Of a stretch of 64,000 nucleotides of DNA, positions 10,001-22,900 are shown in pieces. The notes beneath the pieces are model-generated. The model searched no databases, had not been told where the DNA came from, and was given only the letters and a program-made list of their open reading frames with translations. Position 1 is the first letter of the stretch. Each line of letters opens with the position of its first letter. The stretch comes from Amoebophrya sp. A120. Its lineage: Eukaryota; Sar; Dinophyceae; Syndiniales; Amoebophryaceae. The stretch covers positions 3,156,768-3,220,767 of the forward strand of contig CAJINV010000009.1 in NCBI GenBank assembly GCA_905178155.1, given 5' to 3'. A program made the position numbers and the translations under genes.

Positions 10001-12974
10001 CACACCGCGAGACGCATCTTCAAATCGATCGGATCGTTCGAAGCCAGCACGAAGATGCACGTGGAGAGCGCCGTGTTTTACTCCATGGTGTGGCACCTGT
10101 TCTGGTTCCGGTGCAGGCGGGAGGCTGGAGATCTCAAAACTGGCGGAAAAAGTATCAGAAAGAACAATTTTCTCCAACAGGGAAAACACAAACAATCACA
10201 CAATAAACCGACTTGGACCAAAGTGGAGAAAGGCAAAGCTCGTGGTGGTGGTGCCCCCGGTGTCTGCCTCTTCTTCGACGAGGTCAACGACGGTGTAACG
10301 CTGAGCTTCCAGCGGGATCTGTCCCACCCGGAGGGGGTTGCGCTCCCGGGATCGAATCCCATGAATCCGAATAACGAGCCGGAGATCGTTGGGCGGGCAA
10401 AAGTGGTGGATTTGATCAACTTTCACTACTACAGAAACGCCAAAACGAGCCCACTAGTTGGTGGGAGCAAGGGCGTGGAAAGTAAACGTGTTGTAGTGCC
10501 GCCTGCTCCCGGACTCATGCAGACGGACGACAGTGAGGACGCGAAATTTGTCGAGCATTTCTACAGTAAGTTGCTCACCGACGTTGTGGGCGAATATTTG
10601 ACAGAAATAAAGGAAGATGACCGTGCTGAAACTCAACAGAGCAAACTCGCGCCTACTCTCCCCTCCTGGGCAGAGACGCTTTACCCAAGTTGGGCACTGA
10701 ATATGGTCTACGAGGAGAGACGACCAGTTTCTAGCACCTCTTGCCCCGGGCGCTCCGGCAATAATATTAAAGGGACCACGACGTCGTTTGGCTTTCGTGA
10801 GAACGGCATCCCCTTATCCAGCAAAAAACAACCATCCCCATCCATTTTATGCATGACAAACACAGGAACTCATGCATGTTTTGCATGATAAATTGGATGG
10901 GGATGGTTGTTTTTTTGTGGATACCCCTACATCACTTTCCAAGCTGACGTGAAAGAGTTATACCGTAAGGACGCCAGTCTGCTCCTCCGCAAGGAAGGCC
11001 GGATGGCAGCCAACGCACACTTCAGGCAAGCGAGAAAGGAGGAAAAAGAGGCACGATGTTATCAAACGGAAAATTCCCCCCTCCCCATATCAAAACGAAA
11101 TTTGTGATGCTGGATTTGAGTGCACAAAACAGGTTTGTCTTGTAGTAGAGCGCTTCAGGAATATACGAAGCCCGAGCAGAGGGGTTTTGACATAGGCGCC
11201 CAGCATGGCAAACGTCTACGCTCCTGCAGGACCATACGCATCACAAACCGCCTGCATAATGCGGCGGAGTCCGCGCAGTTGCATTCGTGCAAGACAGAGA
11301 CGATTTGTGGTCACAAATCAGCACTAGAGGCGTGTCTTTTCGGTATGGGGAGGGGACATTTTCCCTCACGATAGATGTACCGCGGCGATAATGATCAACC
11401 TGAGACGCGGCCAACATCGTGGGGTCTCTTCGACTCCTTCTTGGGGAGAAACGCATATGTACCCTCCAAAGTGGGATGAAGATGCTGATGAAGAAGCGGA
11501 GATTACAAACAACTCAACCACCTCCATGGGGGAACAACAAGTGTCGAGTAGTTATGGCACCAACTACTGCAGGACACCCGCATGGGCCGCGCCGGAGTAT
11601 AATTACCGCGCTGGCCGTCTTTCCGCTCGTCGGTCCGAACAAGGACGGGCGTATGACGACACTCCTCGCACCTGCTACTGGGCGGCCCATAACGAGGTAA
11701 AACCACCGTACATCGATCCAGCCGACTGCGACCACGCGTTATTTGCCCCCACATCCTGCTTCGAGCGGCAAGAGGCTGACTTTCTCCCTTTCACTGAGGC
11801 TGACTTTGTCCCGCTCGTCTCAACCGGAGGTGCGACGGGAGAAGGAGGTGGACCACCTGGCTGCACGACCGCGTCGGAGTTGTTGCACCATAATCGTCGA
11901 CTCCCGGAAGACCAAGATGTCGACTGTCACGGGAGAAATTATGATTCCGGCGCAGGAGCAGCGCCGGAGTTTTCTTCGAGCTGCAGCGCCACCAGAAAGG
12001 CCAGGAGAAACGAATTTCAAACTACCAGAGCCCAGCGGGGAGCGAGATTTTTACAAAATTACTACGGAGAGGGCGGCTCGGCGCCACAGCACAAGTCACG
12101 AAATGCTCGGCAAGTTTGGCAGCAAGACGTAGATGAACAACCACTGCCACGGCACGACACTACGCGAAACCAGGACCTTCCATCGCCGCGGTGCGCAGGA
12201 GCACCGCCCGGGCTCTTCTCGAGGGGTTTCTACGCAGCCGGTACTTGTTCCAGCAACAGAGATTTTATCCATACACACCAAGACGACCGGCAGGAATCGG
12301 CGCACTTAAGAACGCCGTCGATGCAACAAAACGGCGACGTGATTTGGAATGATCAGGAACCACCTTCAACTCCGTTGTCTTTTCGCCGGCGAGAAACAAT
12401 CACTGCTGATCCAGTAAACAAGAGCGTGGCATCAGCGCAGACGGAGCCGGCAGACGGTTCTCTTCCCGTCCGCCGCTCGGGGCTGACACAACCAGGAGAT
12501 GGGCTTCCAGCGCAGAGTTCTTGTGGTCCGGAAGGAGAGGTACAACAACATGAAGATCAGCAGCGTCAGCACAAATGCTGCTCTCATGTTCCGGAAAGAA
12601 CGACGGCCGCGTCTGTTCCCTACGTTCCCAGCGCCGCAGCGTTTTCTTCTCAGCCGGTCGTGTCGTCGGCATTTTTGCCCGGCCGGCGAGAAAGCTTTGG
12701 GAGCTACTACGTCCCAGCAACGGAGGCTGGACCTGAAAGTAAAACGGGGGAGGAGCGAAACCAAGACCCAGGTGGGTCGACGTCGTCTGCGGCACATACT
12801 TTATCGCGTGGTTTTATGTGCGATAGAAGAGACGACTCTAATGCCGTGCCGTCATCAAATGATCATATGACCGTTGTGGACATCAACCACCCTAGATGGA
12901 ATTCGATGACGCCGGAAGAGCAGACCGATCTGCTCCGGTGGGCGCTCGAAACGGGGAGACGGCTGCGGTTTTGA
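7011..12974 (+). CDS. Unknown protein with N-terminal signal-like segment, 5 exons
   Basis: No family is recognised. Exons are 7011-7306, 7600-7683, 7951-10814, 10929-11059 and 11379-12974, total 4971 nt or 1656 residues, and every intron is an introner. The N-terminus is basic and then hydrophobic and Ser/Ala-rich (about residues 20-42), suggesting a signal peptide or anchor. The large third exon is low-complexity and acidic in its first two thirds. Its final third looks more globular, with an aromatic-rich segment encoded near 10050-10120 and a hydrophobic helix-like segment near 10540-10610. The last exon is rich in Gln, Ser, Pro and Arg and looks disordered. A 16-residue sequence (ADVSWKI..GF.PE core) occurs twice, on either side of the second introner. 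The start is the first ATG of the open exon. Confidence 0.75.
7307..7594. mobile_element. Family D introner (288 bp)
   Basis: Flanked by the 5-bp direct repeat ATTCA. It starts TATCCTGTGTAAAAACGTCC and ends with the matching inverted arm and GGATA. Removal joins exons 1 and 2 as ...NIQYVVL.... Confidence 0.9.
7634..7676 (+). repeat. Exonic duplication, copy 1
   Basis: About 43 bp of coding sequence (core GCCGATGTGAG.TGGAAGAT) is repeated at 7952-7995, immediately beyond the introner at 7684-7945. Both copies are in frame and give a tandem 16-residue peptide repeat. Confidence 0.8.
7684..7945. mobile_element. Family A introner (262 bp)
   Basis: Direct repeat CCTCC on both sides; starts TATCAAATGC, ends CAATCCATA. 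Removal joins exons 2 and 3 in frame. A coding duplication lies on either side. Confidence 0.92.
7952..7995 (+). repeat. Exonic duplication, copy 2
   Basis: Second copy of the 7634-7676 segment, with several substitutions, several of them silent. It lies just downstream of the introner. Confidence 0.8.
10815..10923. mobile_element. Family J introner (109 bp)
   Basis: Direct repeat CCCCT. It is almost entirely a long inverted repeat (TATCCAGCAAAAAACAACCA at the left, its complement at the right), with a short centre containing GCATGACAAA. It is the smallest clear introner here and joins exons 3 and 4 in frame. Confidence 0.9.
11060..11373. mobile_element. Family B introner (314 bp)
   Basis: Direct repeat GATGT; starts TATCAAACGG, ends CTCACGATA. 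Arms carry the CCCCTCCCC / GGGGAGGGG pair. Joins exons 4 and 5 in frame. Confidence 0.92.
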
Positions 12975-13962
12975 CCATCAAAGGATGTGTCGCGTAAATT
13001 TTTTTGTATGGCGTTTTAATAAAATAGGTGTTGCTTTTTACATGAGACTACCCAAAGATATAACTGGTGAATCCATTGAAAGGATTTTTTTTCGCTCGGT
13101 GCGTGCACTTGAGGTCTCTCTTGTGCAGTATTTCTATTTGCGAAGATGTTGCGCATTATTTTTCGCTTAGAATAGGCTTTTGTGAAGCTGAGACGTCGAA
13201 AGTCATGACATTTCTGCTAAAAACGATATTTCTGGTGGCACGGCGGTGATGATTGATCACTCCTGGCCGCGCTTGCATTTCACACATGTTTGTTTGAGAT
13301 GTTTTTGCTCTTCATGTCGAAGAAGATTGTAGTCCGACGCTCTTTCGGGCGGTGCATTTATTGACACTGGCAACTACTGAAACTATTTGCTGGGAATAAA
13401 GATTGTTACTTTGTCAAAGAAGGCTTTGTGTGCAACTTTTGGCCGACGGAAGTAGGTGTTCAGAGGTGATGGCTTCGCGTCTTTTCATGTTGTAAAGCTG
13501 CTCCGATTTTTGTTGACAATCCTGCTTCACCTTACTGAAAGAAAAGGAATGCTTCTGTTAGATTTGTTCCATGGATCTGTGCTTCTGCTTCTTACGTACG
13601 TTGTTGTCAGTCCGACAGATAGAACAAATGCCGGGAGCAAACTCGTGCTTCATGGTGATGATCAGAATGGAACAATTTGCGATCCCGTCTGTTGGCAACA
13701 TCGTTTCGCTTTTACCCCTGGCTACGAACAAAGTCGATATGGCAAGTTGCTACATATTGTTTGTAGTGCTGCTCGAAAGAAATTACACAAAACTCCATTG
13801 CGTTAGGAAAAGCAACGCTAGAACTACTAGCACTGAAATGGAGCAGCTAACATTTGGTCCAAATTCTTTTTAAAAGTTCTGCTTACTCGCACCTCCACGT
13901 GTGCTGCCTTTCGTATGTGCACGCGGCTCCAGCCCTAATTGAGATTTTTTTTCAAACTCAAG
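12975..13962. other. Intergenic, nothing identified
   Basis: AT-leaning sequence between two plus-strand genes. A 116-codon frame at 13456-13806 has no exon context or domain and is not called. Confidence 0.6.
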
Positions 13963-16900
13963 ATGGAGTTCCTCACGAGCAACGATGAGGAAGTCATCAC
14001 TGCCGCCGGCAATCATACCGCGTTCAATGGTTCCGCCGACAAGAGCACCACAGATTCTGCACAGGTGGATCCCTTCACGCAAATTGACAACCAGAGCCGC
14101 GATTTTTTCCGGGAAAAGGACCACGTCTTGCAGCTCTTGCGGGAAATCACGACTAGTACAGGAGCAGCTTGTGATGCAGGGAGCAGCAACACGACAGACA
14201 CTTCTGATGCGGAAAAAGCCATCCGACTGCAATTGCAAAAGCAGCAGCGAGCGAAGGCGGAGGAGGTGAAGAAAATCTGGAATGGCTACCAAGAACAGCC
14301 GGCGTTGCTGGATGGAAGCTTGCGGGAGATGGTGAATATCATGTTCGAGAACGCACTGTCAACAAGTTCTTGTATAGCAGCGCCAACACCAACGACGGCG
14401 ACCACATCAGGGACCGAGCAGCAGCAGCTGTGGGGCCCGACGCAGCATCTCGTCTGCTCGCTGCTCTACTTTCTCTGCGCCGTTCGCGGCTACAAGACGG
14501 TGGTGCAGTTTTTTCCGCACGAGGTGGCGGATTTGCTGCCGTGTTTAGCCGTGTTGGAGTCGATGGGGCGGAAGGGTGTCGAAGGTAAGATCTGCGAAGT
14601 CGACGGGGGCGTCGTGGGGAGTAAAACAGCGAAAGAACAGCTGCAATTATCGGAAAGCGAGCCACCAGGTTCTCATACATAATTAACTTGTTCGCATAGC
14701 ATGCGTTGTAAATCTGAGTCTGATTTTAAGAAAGCTGGGGTCAGCATATACGTCTACAAATCCAATCTTCAGATGTCCTCTCTACCCGCGAGAGCACCAA
14801 GGAGCACGCGGAGGACCACGCCGCCACTAGCGGAACCGAGCCACAGGTCGGAACGGGCGCGGCGACAGCTTCAGAGCAGGCTGCGACTATATCCAAAAAG
14901 CCGCCCGCTCAGCAGGATTGGGCGACGAGCTACGTGTTGTACCTCTGGATGGCCATGATTCTCTACTCGCCGTTCGATTTGAACACGATCATGAGCATTG
15001 ATAATCCTATCCTGTGCAAAAGTATCATGACCGTGTCGGGCACACTTGGTTATGCAGCGAGTAACGAAATAGAAATGCGCCGTCGTTATCGTTCGCCCTG
15101 ATTAGATGCGTCTTTGTCGCTCGCGTGACCACTGCTTAGGATAAGTCTTTTGCTTGGCTGTTTCGCTTAAGTGTTTCGCTTAAGCGTTTCGGTTATGCGT
15201 TTCGGTTATGCGTTTCAGTTAAGCGTTTCGCTTAAGCGTTTCGGTTAAGCGTTTCGCTTAAGCGTTTCGGCTAAGCGTTTCGCTCAAGCGTTTCGCATAA
15301 ACGTTTTGCCTCAGAAGGCGCTTCGCACAAGCGTTTCCGCTGAGTAGTGCGTCCACAAGCCCCCATGCTTAAGTAGTGCCTCGCGGAGGTGATTCTTTTC
15401 TTAAGTAGTGCTCGCCTAAGTAGTGCGTCGCTTGCTCTCTTAAGTAGTGCTCCCTTCAGTGGCGCTCCGCTTAAGTAGTGCGTCTTCTGAGGAGCGCGCC
15501 AGTGCTTCGCTTAAGTGCTTCGCTTAAGTGCTTCGCTTAAGTGCTTCGCTTTAGTGCTTCGCTTAAGTGCTTCGCTTAAGTGCTTCGCTTTAGTGCTTCG
15601 CTTAAGTGCTTCGCTTAAGTGCTTCGCTTCAGTGCTTCGCTTAAGTGCTTCGCTTCAGTGCTTCGCTTAAGTGCTTCGCTGAAGCGCTTCGCTTAAGTGC
15701 TTCGCTGAAGTGCTTCGCTGAAGTGCTTCGCTGAAGTGCTTCGCTGAAGTGCTTCGCTGAAGCGCTTTGCTTAAGTGCTTCGCTGAAGTGCTTCGCTTAA
15801 GTGCTTCGCTGAAGTGCTTCGCTCAAGTGCTTCGTTTAAGTGCTTCGCTTAAGTGCTTCGCTGAAGCGCTTTGCTTTAAGTGCTTCGCTGAAGTGCTTTG
15901 CTTTAAGTGCTTCGCTGAAGTGCTTTGCTTAAGTGCTTCGCTTAAGTGCTTCGGTTAAGTGCTTCGCTCAAGTGCTTCGCTTAAGTGCTTCGCTTAAGTG
16001 CTTCGCCTAAGTGCTTCGCTTAAGTGCTTCGCTGAAGTGCTTCGCTTAAGTGGTGCCTCGCTTAAGTGGTGCTTCGCTTAAGTGGTGCTTCGCTTAAGTG
16101 GTGCTTCGCTTAAGTGGTGCTTCGCTTAAGTAGTGCCTCGCTTGAGTAGTGCTTCGCTTAGGTAGTGCTTCGCTTAGGTAGTGCTTCGCTTAAGTAGTGC
16201 TCCGCTTAAGTAGTGCTTCGCCCCGCGCGCTTAAGTAGTGCGCTGCGCGCTCGCAGAGGCGCCGTCTAAGTGGTGCCCCGCTGAGGTAGTGCTCTTTGCG
16301 CTCCCAGGGGCGGCACTTAAGTAGTGCCCCGCTTAAGTAGTGCGCTTCGTGCGCCCAGACGCGCCCCTTCTGTGGCGCCCCGCTTAAGTAATGCCAAAAT
16401 ATGGCGCCCCGCTTTTGAGTAGTGCCGCGGCTAGGCGGTGCGTCGCTGAGCTGCGCCTTTCGTATTTTTGGAAAAGATGAAATCATGTAATGCAGTTCCC
16501 ACACGCCTGCGCACAGTGAATAGGAATACTTTTGCACAAATGCATAAACCCAATCGACCACTTGTTCAAGCTCGCCTACAGGTCCCTCTCGCACTCCTCC
16601 CGCCTACGCGAGTCCGCCGCGTTTCTACTCGGAAAGCTGTTCGTATGGAAATGTCATAATCGAAATTCACAAAGTCGAAAAATTTGTGATGCATGAAATC
16701 GATACCAGTTGGAGCCTCAGTTTGTAAGTGGCGCATGACAAATTTCGGGAGCACCACCCAAATCCAGTCTGTCATGCTGTTTGGGCAAAGAAGACTGCTC
16801 CTGTCATGCTACTCTGACAGCACATTGCATACTCCTAAACAGGCTTACACTCGGTCTCATTTGCTTGCTCCCCAATACAGGCCTTCAGTGCCCTAGATTT

Positions 16901-19900
16901 TATGCATCGCAAGTTTTTCGATTTTGTCGATTTCGATCCTGACGCATTCATAGTTCGCCCGAAAGGATTGCCTGGATTTGTTCGGAAGCTTGTTTCTCCC
17001 TATTTGCGAAAAGGAATTCCTTGGCGTAACCACTAGCGTTGGCGAAGCTGATCATGCTGGCACCACTTCTAGTCCGGAGAAGAAAGCAGAGGGCGCGGCG
17101 ACAAAAGACCAGCAACAGCTGCAAGAACAACAAGAAGATCCCCTGACCAAAGACTTCCGCATGCTCGGAACGTTGCAGGCCGTGAACCAAATTCTGAAGC
17201 AGGCGAAGTGCGAGCTGAAACCCACAGTAAGTAAACACAGTTCCAGCTGCGATGACAAAATAAATCCAGCTCCCTCTCAAGCGGAAAACTATGAGAAGCT
17301 GTTTGAAACCTTGCTGAAAGCCACAGAGAAAAACGAAAAGTTCGAGAAAAACGCTTTAGCGTGGAAACTGCGGATGAAGTGTTTATCGAGAATCGTCGAG
17401 CGGTTCCTGCCCAACAAACCGCCCTCCTGGCGGTATCAACGCGGGCTGCGGGTGCTGGGGGCGAGTCTAGCGGCAGCGGGTGCAGCGACCAATGCGGGAG
17501 AAGACGGCGGCAGCGCGGCAGCATTGGACGAGAAATCGAAGATGATAATCGGAGGCAACATTGAGAAGGATGAAGCGGATAGTACAGCACGAACGAAGAA
17601 TCACACAGCCGCCGCGCACGGTCCGCCAGGGGCGAAAACCTCTGACGCGGCCGGGGCTGAAGAAGACGATGATGGTGCGCAAATAATAGATCCTGAGCAC
17701 GAGCATGAGATATCGGACAAAGTTTTAGATCTCGTGGAGGAAGTGATCGAACTTCTTCTCCAGTCTCTCCTCCACACGGACACTATCGTCCGCTGGTCGG
17801 CCGCCAAATGCTACGGACGCATCACGAGCAAAATGTCCTCGCTCTACTATGCGGACCAACTTCTCGAAATTCTGGAAAAGCGGTGTTTCCAGCAAAACGG
17901 CCGCAACGACCGGGCGTGGCACGGGGGCTGCTTGGCGATCGCGGAACTCGCGCGCAGGGGGTTGCTGTTGCCGGTGCGGCTGAAAACCATCTTGCCGATC
18001 GTGTGCGAAGCGTTGCACTTCGAGTTTGCGAACGGGAGTTCTTTCGGGGGGAGCAGCAGTTCAATTTCCACCACATCCGCTGGCCAGCACGTCCGCGACG
18101 CCGCGTGTTTATGGATCTGTCAGGATTGAAATCGTCAAATTTGAAATGATTTGTCATGCATAAAATGGATGCCAGTTGGAACCCAGTTTCCAAGTGGCGC
18201 ATGACAAATCTTGCTGGTGCCTAAATCCAGTTTGTAGTGCTGCTCTGGTAAGGAGGACGCATTTTGTCATGCTACTTTAGTAGCTCTATTTCTACCCCTC
18301 AAAAGGCTTACAGTCTGCCTCCCTTGCCTACTCTGCAAGACAGGCACTTTGTGGGTTGCATTTTATGCATGACAAACTATTTCAACTCTGACGATTTCAA
18401 TCCTGACGCTTCCATAGTGTTACTGCGTCTGGGCCTTCGCGCGGGCGTATCAGCCGGAGCATTTCGATCTGCAAAACCGAAAACTCCTCGCCGCGGCCTT
18501 GCTCCCCGCCTGCTGCTTCGACCGAGAAATCAACATCCGCCGGGCGGCGAGCGCCGCGATTCAGGAGCATGTCGGGCGGCAGGAAACGTTTTCAGCATCG
18601 GAAGATAATGCGACAGACTCCGGTAGTTCGAAATCCACCAGCATCGCGTTGGTGACCTATGACCTGCTCAAACGTTACAATCTCAAACGTTACAATGGAG
18701 TCTGGGTTTTGTGTTGCATGATGAGCATGACAGACTTGCACACCGTTTCGCCTTCTGCAGTGCAAATTTCGCCAGATTTTTCCAGTGCGGATTGGGACTC
18801 CAGAACTTGTCATGCGCAGTCTTGTGGGAGTAGGGTAGATCATGCACTTCTTGCATCACAGATTTCCATATTCTACTGTAACGTTTGAGATTGTAACAGC
18901 TGAGCAGGTTATATGACCATCGCGGATTTTTTCACGGTGTCCTGCAGGAAAAGGTCCTACACAAAAGTCGCCCCGGAAATCGCCGCATTGCCGAATGAGA
19001 ACTACCGGTTCTACTTGGTGAACCACTTGCTCGACTTCAAAGTCGACCATCCAGACGTAAACATCAGGGAGGAAACGGCTCTGGCGCTGGGGGAACTGCT
19101 GGTTGATGACGTTTTGTTCCATGCTGTTGATGGCACGACTAGCAAATCGACAACGACTGATATTAACAACCACGCAAGAACATCAGAAGATATCTTTCAC
19201 GAGTACGCGAATGAGAAAGTGATCCCGAGATTAGCCGCGAACGTCGTGGTGCCACCACCAGCTGCTGGCGCGACAGGATCGCAAGGGAGGACATCTGGGG
19301 TGCTTCCAACAGGTTCCACGACATCTAGCAGTACAACCGCATTGCAGAAGCACGGCTCCCTCCTTTCCCTCGCGGAGATCATCCGGAAGGACAAGCTGAC
19401 GCTGACCGAAAAGACGCAGGTTTTGCTGCGAAACCTCGTTCCCAACGGGGAAAAACAGCGGATGTACCGCGGTCGGGGCGGTGAACAGATCCGGTTTGCC
19501 GCCATGAAGATGCTCTCGGCCATCTGCTGCAATTTGAAGGTAGTAGAGAGATTTATTTTGCAGGTTTTTTTTCTGCGCTGTAGCAGGGTTTGGATACTTA
19601 CCATTTTGCTGTGCATGAGAAACCAAGATTGTCGTTGCGATCTTCCGCAAGACAAACACACAAATCTTCTAACCCAAAATTTCCAGATCGTCTTCCCCGC
19701 TGTAAAGACCACAAAGTACTACCTCCAATCAATCGAAGAGTGCTTGTACCACAGTGGCGAAGCCAGAATTCAGTTTGTCGCCATGGAAGCCCTGTCGCAC
19801 CTGCTGGAACAGCGGCTGGGTTCTAGTTCTACGACTTTAGGAGGAGTTCCTCATGCGGCCTCTGCGCAACAAGAGGAATTTCAAATCGTCATCGATTTCA

Positions 19901-22900
19901 CGAAAAAGCAACTGGAAAAGCTGGATTTCAAGAACCAAGTGGCGAACAAGACGACGCTTTCCCCCCTAGCGACGAGGAATGGAGCGATACTAGCTTTTAT
20001 CGTAAGGAAAAATCCCCCACGCCCGAACTTGGGAGCATTTGTATTGCAAACCTTTCCAAATGAAACATTCGCCCTCTTGCATCTATCAGCATGACAAATT
20101 TTTCCATGCTGAATAACGCAATTTTGTGATGCAAAGGAGCCCAACAGCAGGCGGATCGCTGATGCAAAAGATACCTTGCGCACCTAGATTCTGTATCAGA
20201 AATGCTTGCGCTCCTTTCATGCAAGACAAAAACCTTTCATTTGGAAACTTTGCATGAGAAACTTTGACAAATTCCGGGGTGGGGCACTTTTCATTGTAAT
20301 AGCCTTGGGCTGGCTCGGAGCGTGGTTTTTCGAGAAAATGGCGTATAGCTCAGATTTGGTTGCAGACAAAAATGCGGATAAGAAGCCAGATTTTTCGGAT
20401 TCGTTGCTCTCCACCATCATCACGGCTTTGTGTGAGGAAATCACAACGGCGTCGAGTATTTTGTATGGATTGTAAAAGTGTCTGGGTCTGGAAACTTGTG
20501 ATGCTGGGTGGCGTATCATGAAGAGGCCACAAATGCTGGCTCAGCATGACAAGCTTTTGAGCTTCTAGGTTTTGCCTATTCTGCATGACAAACTGCGTTT
20601 CTGCATGACAACAAAATGGGGCTCTTGGGAAACGTGCATGACAGATTTAAGAGCCATGCTAGACTAGCATGACAAGTCTCGCAATCTCCCAGACCCAGAC
20701 ATTTTTACACTTGATATTTTGCCGGAAGAGACAAAAGATCCAGTTTCGAGGCAATACGCGGTTTTCGGGCTGGCCCGGATACTGAGTCGAATAGCGAACA
20801 GTCGGGGTGCTGGTTCGGGTCTTGCAAAAGAAGCGCAGAAGAAGATAAATTTCGCCGAAATCAAAACTGCGTTACTGACCGCGGTTCAAGATTACGAGGT
20901 GGACCGGAGAGGCGACGTGGGCAGCTGGGTCCGGGAACTCGCGCTCGATGCGTTTTCTTGGTATCTCGAAGCGGAGGGGGCTTGTCATGCGGAAAAAGCT
21001 AGTACGGCCGAGGTGGAAAATGTTAAATCTTCTTCCTCCTTCCCCTGGGAACCCATCCTCGCGGCGATTCTCCAGCAGTGCATGGAAAAGATCGACCGCA
21101 CCAGGATCATCGCCTTTTCCGCGCTGGCCCGGATTGTGCGGGAATCAGTACCGCGCTTACCGCTCGACGCGACCGCTGCGTTTCAAATCGCGGCGAGCCG
21201 GTCCACCGCGTCTGCGAGTAAGGAACCGATCGCGAAACTGCTGGCGTTTTCAACAACGACAACAGAAGCTGGCGCTAGTGGTCCTCGATGTGCAGGTAAA
21301 AAATCTGTATTGCGGCGCTCGATGATCTGCAGTGGAGAGGACAAAGCTGCTTGTCCACCTTGGATCGCAGTTTTGGAGGAGGTTTGCACGACAACGACGG
21401 ACCAGACGTTGGATAAGGCAAACACGACTTCAACCGCTATCAAAAGGAAAAATGCCCCCACCTCATATCGAAAACGAAATTTGTGATGCTGTATCTAGTA
21501 CACAAATCGACTTGTAATGCTAGAAGGCCAAGAGCCGCAGGCGTGGCCTCGTTTGCAGGCAATTTGTCATGCTGCTTCCCACTTCCAGCTGCCTCCTGTC
21601 ATGCTGAAGATGCAAGGCTATCCCACGCCACCCAGCACGACAGTCCGCATCTTTTCCTTTCTAGCATGACAGGCTGACTTGTGGCCCCAAATCTGCATGA
21701 CAGATTTCCGTTTTGATATGGGGAGGGGGGATTTTTCTTCTTGATAACCGCTGATAATGACGAAGAGCTCTTTAATATTTCAACATCATCAGCGAGCGCA
21801 ACAAATAAAACATCAACGCCAACTATGGACGAGTGCGGTCTCTTCCTGTTCGAAAAGTTCACACCACTCCTGGACTTCGCGGAATTTCGAACCCCGATGC
21901 TGTTAGGCCTGCTGAATTCCGTTGGCGGGGTGACGGAATCCACCGCGAAGGCGAGCTCCAAAGCGTTAATCGAGTTCATGGAGAAGTCGGAGGAGAAAAA
22001 ACAGAAAGTGTGTGAAAGCTTACTGCAGATTTTCCAGGAAAGAGTCCTGGATTTGCAAAAAGAAAAACAACAGCAATCACACGATGGTACAGGTACCACT
22101 GCAACTACAACCAAAGCGACGAGCACCACACAGCAAGCGGCTTTTCAGCTCTGCTTGCTGAACGTTTTCGGATTACTCCTCTCGTCAAACAACTTCGCTG
22201 TGAACTCCGGAGAGCCGCTGTTTCAGAAATGTTATCAGTTAATTCAGACGAATAAAATTGCGAAGATATTGTGAGGAAAACCCCCCCTCCCCATATCAGA
22301 CAGGAAATTCGTGATGCTGGACCTGCGTACACAAATCGATTTGTATTGCTGGGAGCCCAGGAGACGCAGTTGCGGCCTCGTTGGCAGGCAATTCGTTATG
22401 CTGTTTCCGGCTTCCCGTTGCTCTCTGTCGTGCTGAAAGCGCAACGCTTTCCAACGCCAGACAGTACTACAGTCCGCATCTCTTCGTTTCTAGCATGACA
22501 ACTTGATTTGTGGTCACAAATCATGCTACACAAATCCCCGTTTTGATGTGGGGAGGGGAGATTTTTCTTCTTGATAGAAGAACAACGTCGCAATTCTGAA
22601 ATCCAGCCTGGCGATTTTCATCGGGTTGTTCAACCTCTGTATCGCAAGGAAAATGTGTTTCACTGTAAACTTGTAATGCAGAAAATGTATCTCAGAAGTG
22701 TTTGTCTTGCTACACATGCTAGGCAGGCGATTGGTAGCTGTGTTTTCCCTTAGGAACGTCGCATGGCAGGTTTTCCCTGTCATGTAGAGCAAGCTTGTGA
22801 TGCAAAACTTGCAAAATCCTTACAGTGAAACACTTTTTTCGTACGATACTCGGTGATAGTGGTGCAGTACTACCCGTGAAAGAAGTAGCAGCAGGAACTA

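Noticed and set aside
13456-13806. 116-codon hydrophobic frame
   Set aside because: No exon structure, no conserved motif, AT-rich intergenic setting.
15767-15958. 63-codon open frame with repeated Leu/Cys/Phe motifs
   Set aside because: It is a translation of the 13-bp satellite array inside a TBCD introner.
15150-16460. CRISPR-like array
   Set aside because: The repeats are head-to-tail 13-mers with no spacers, in a eukaryotic intron.
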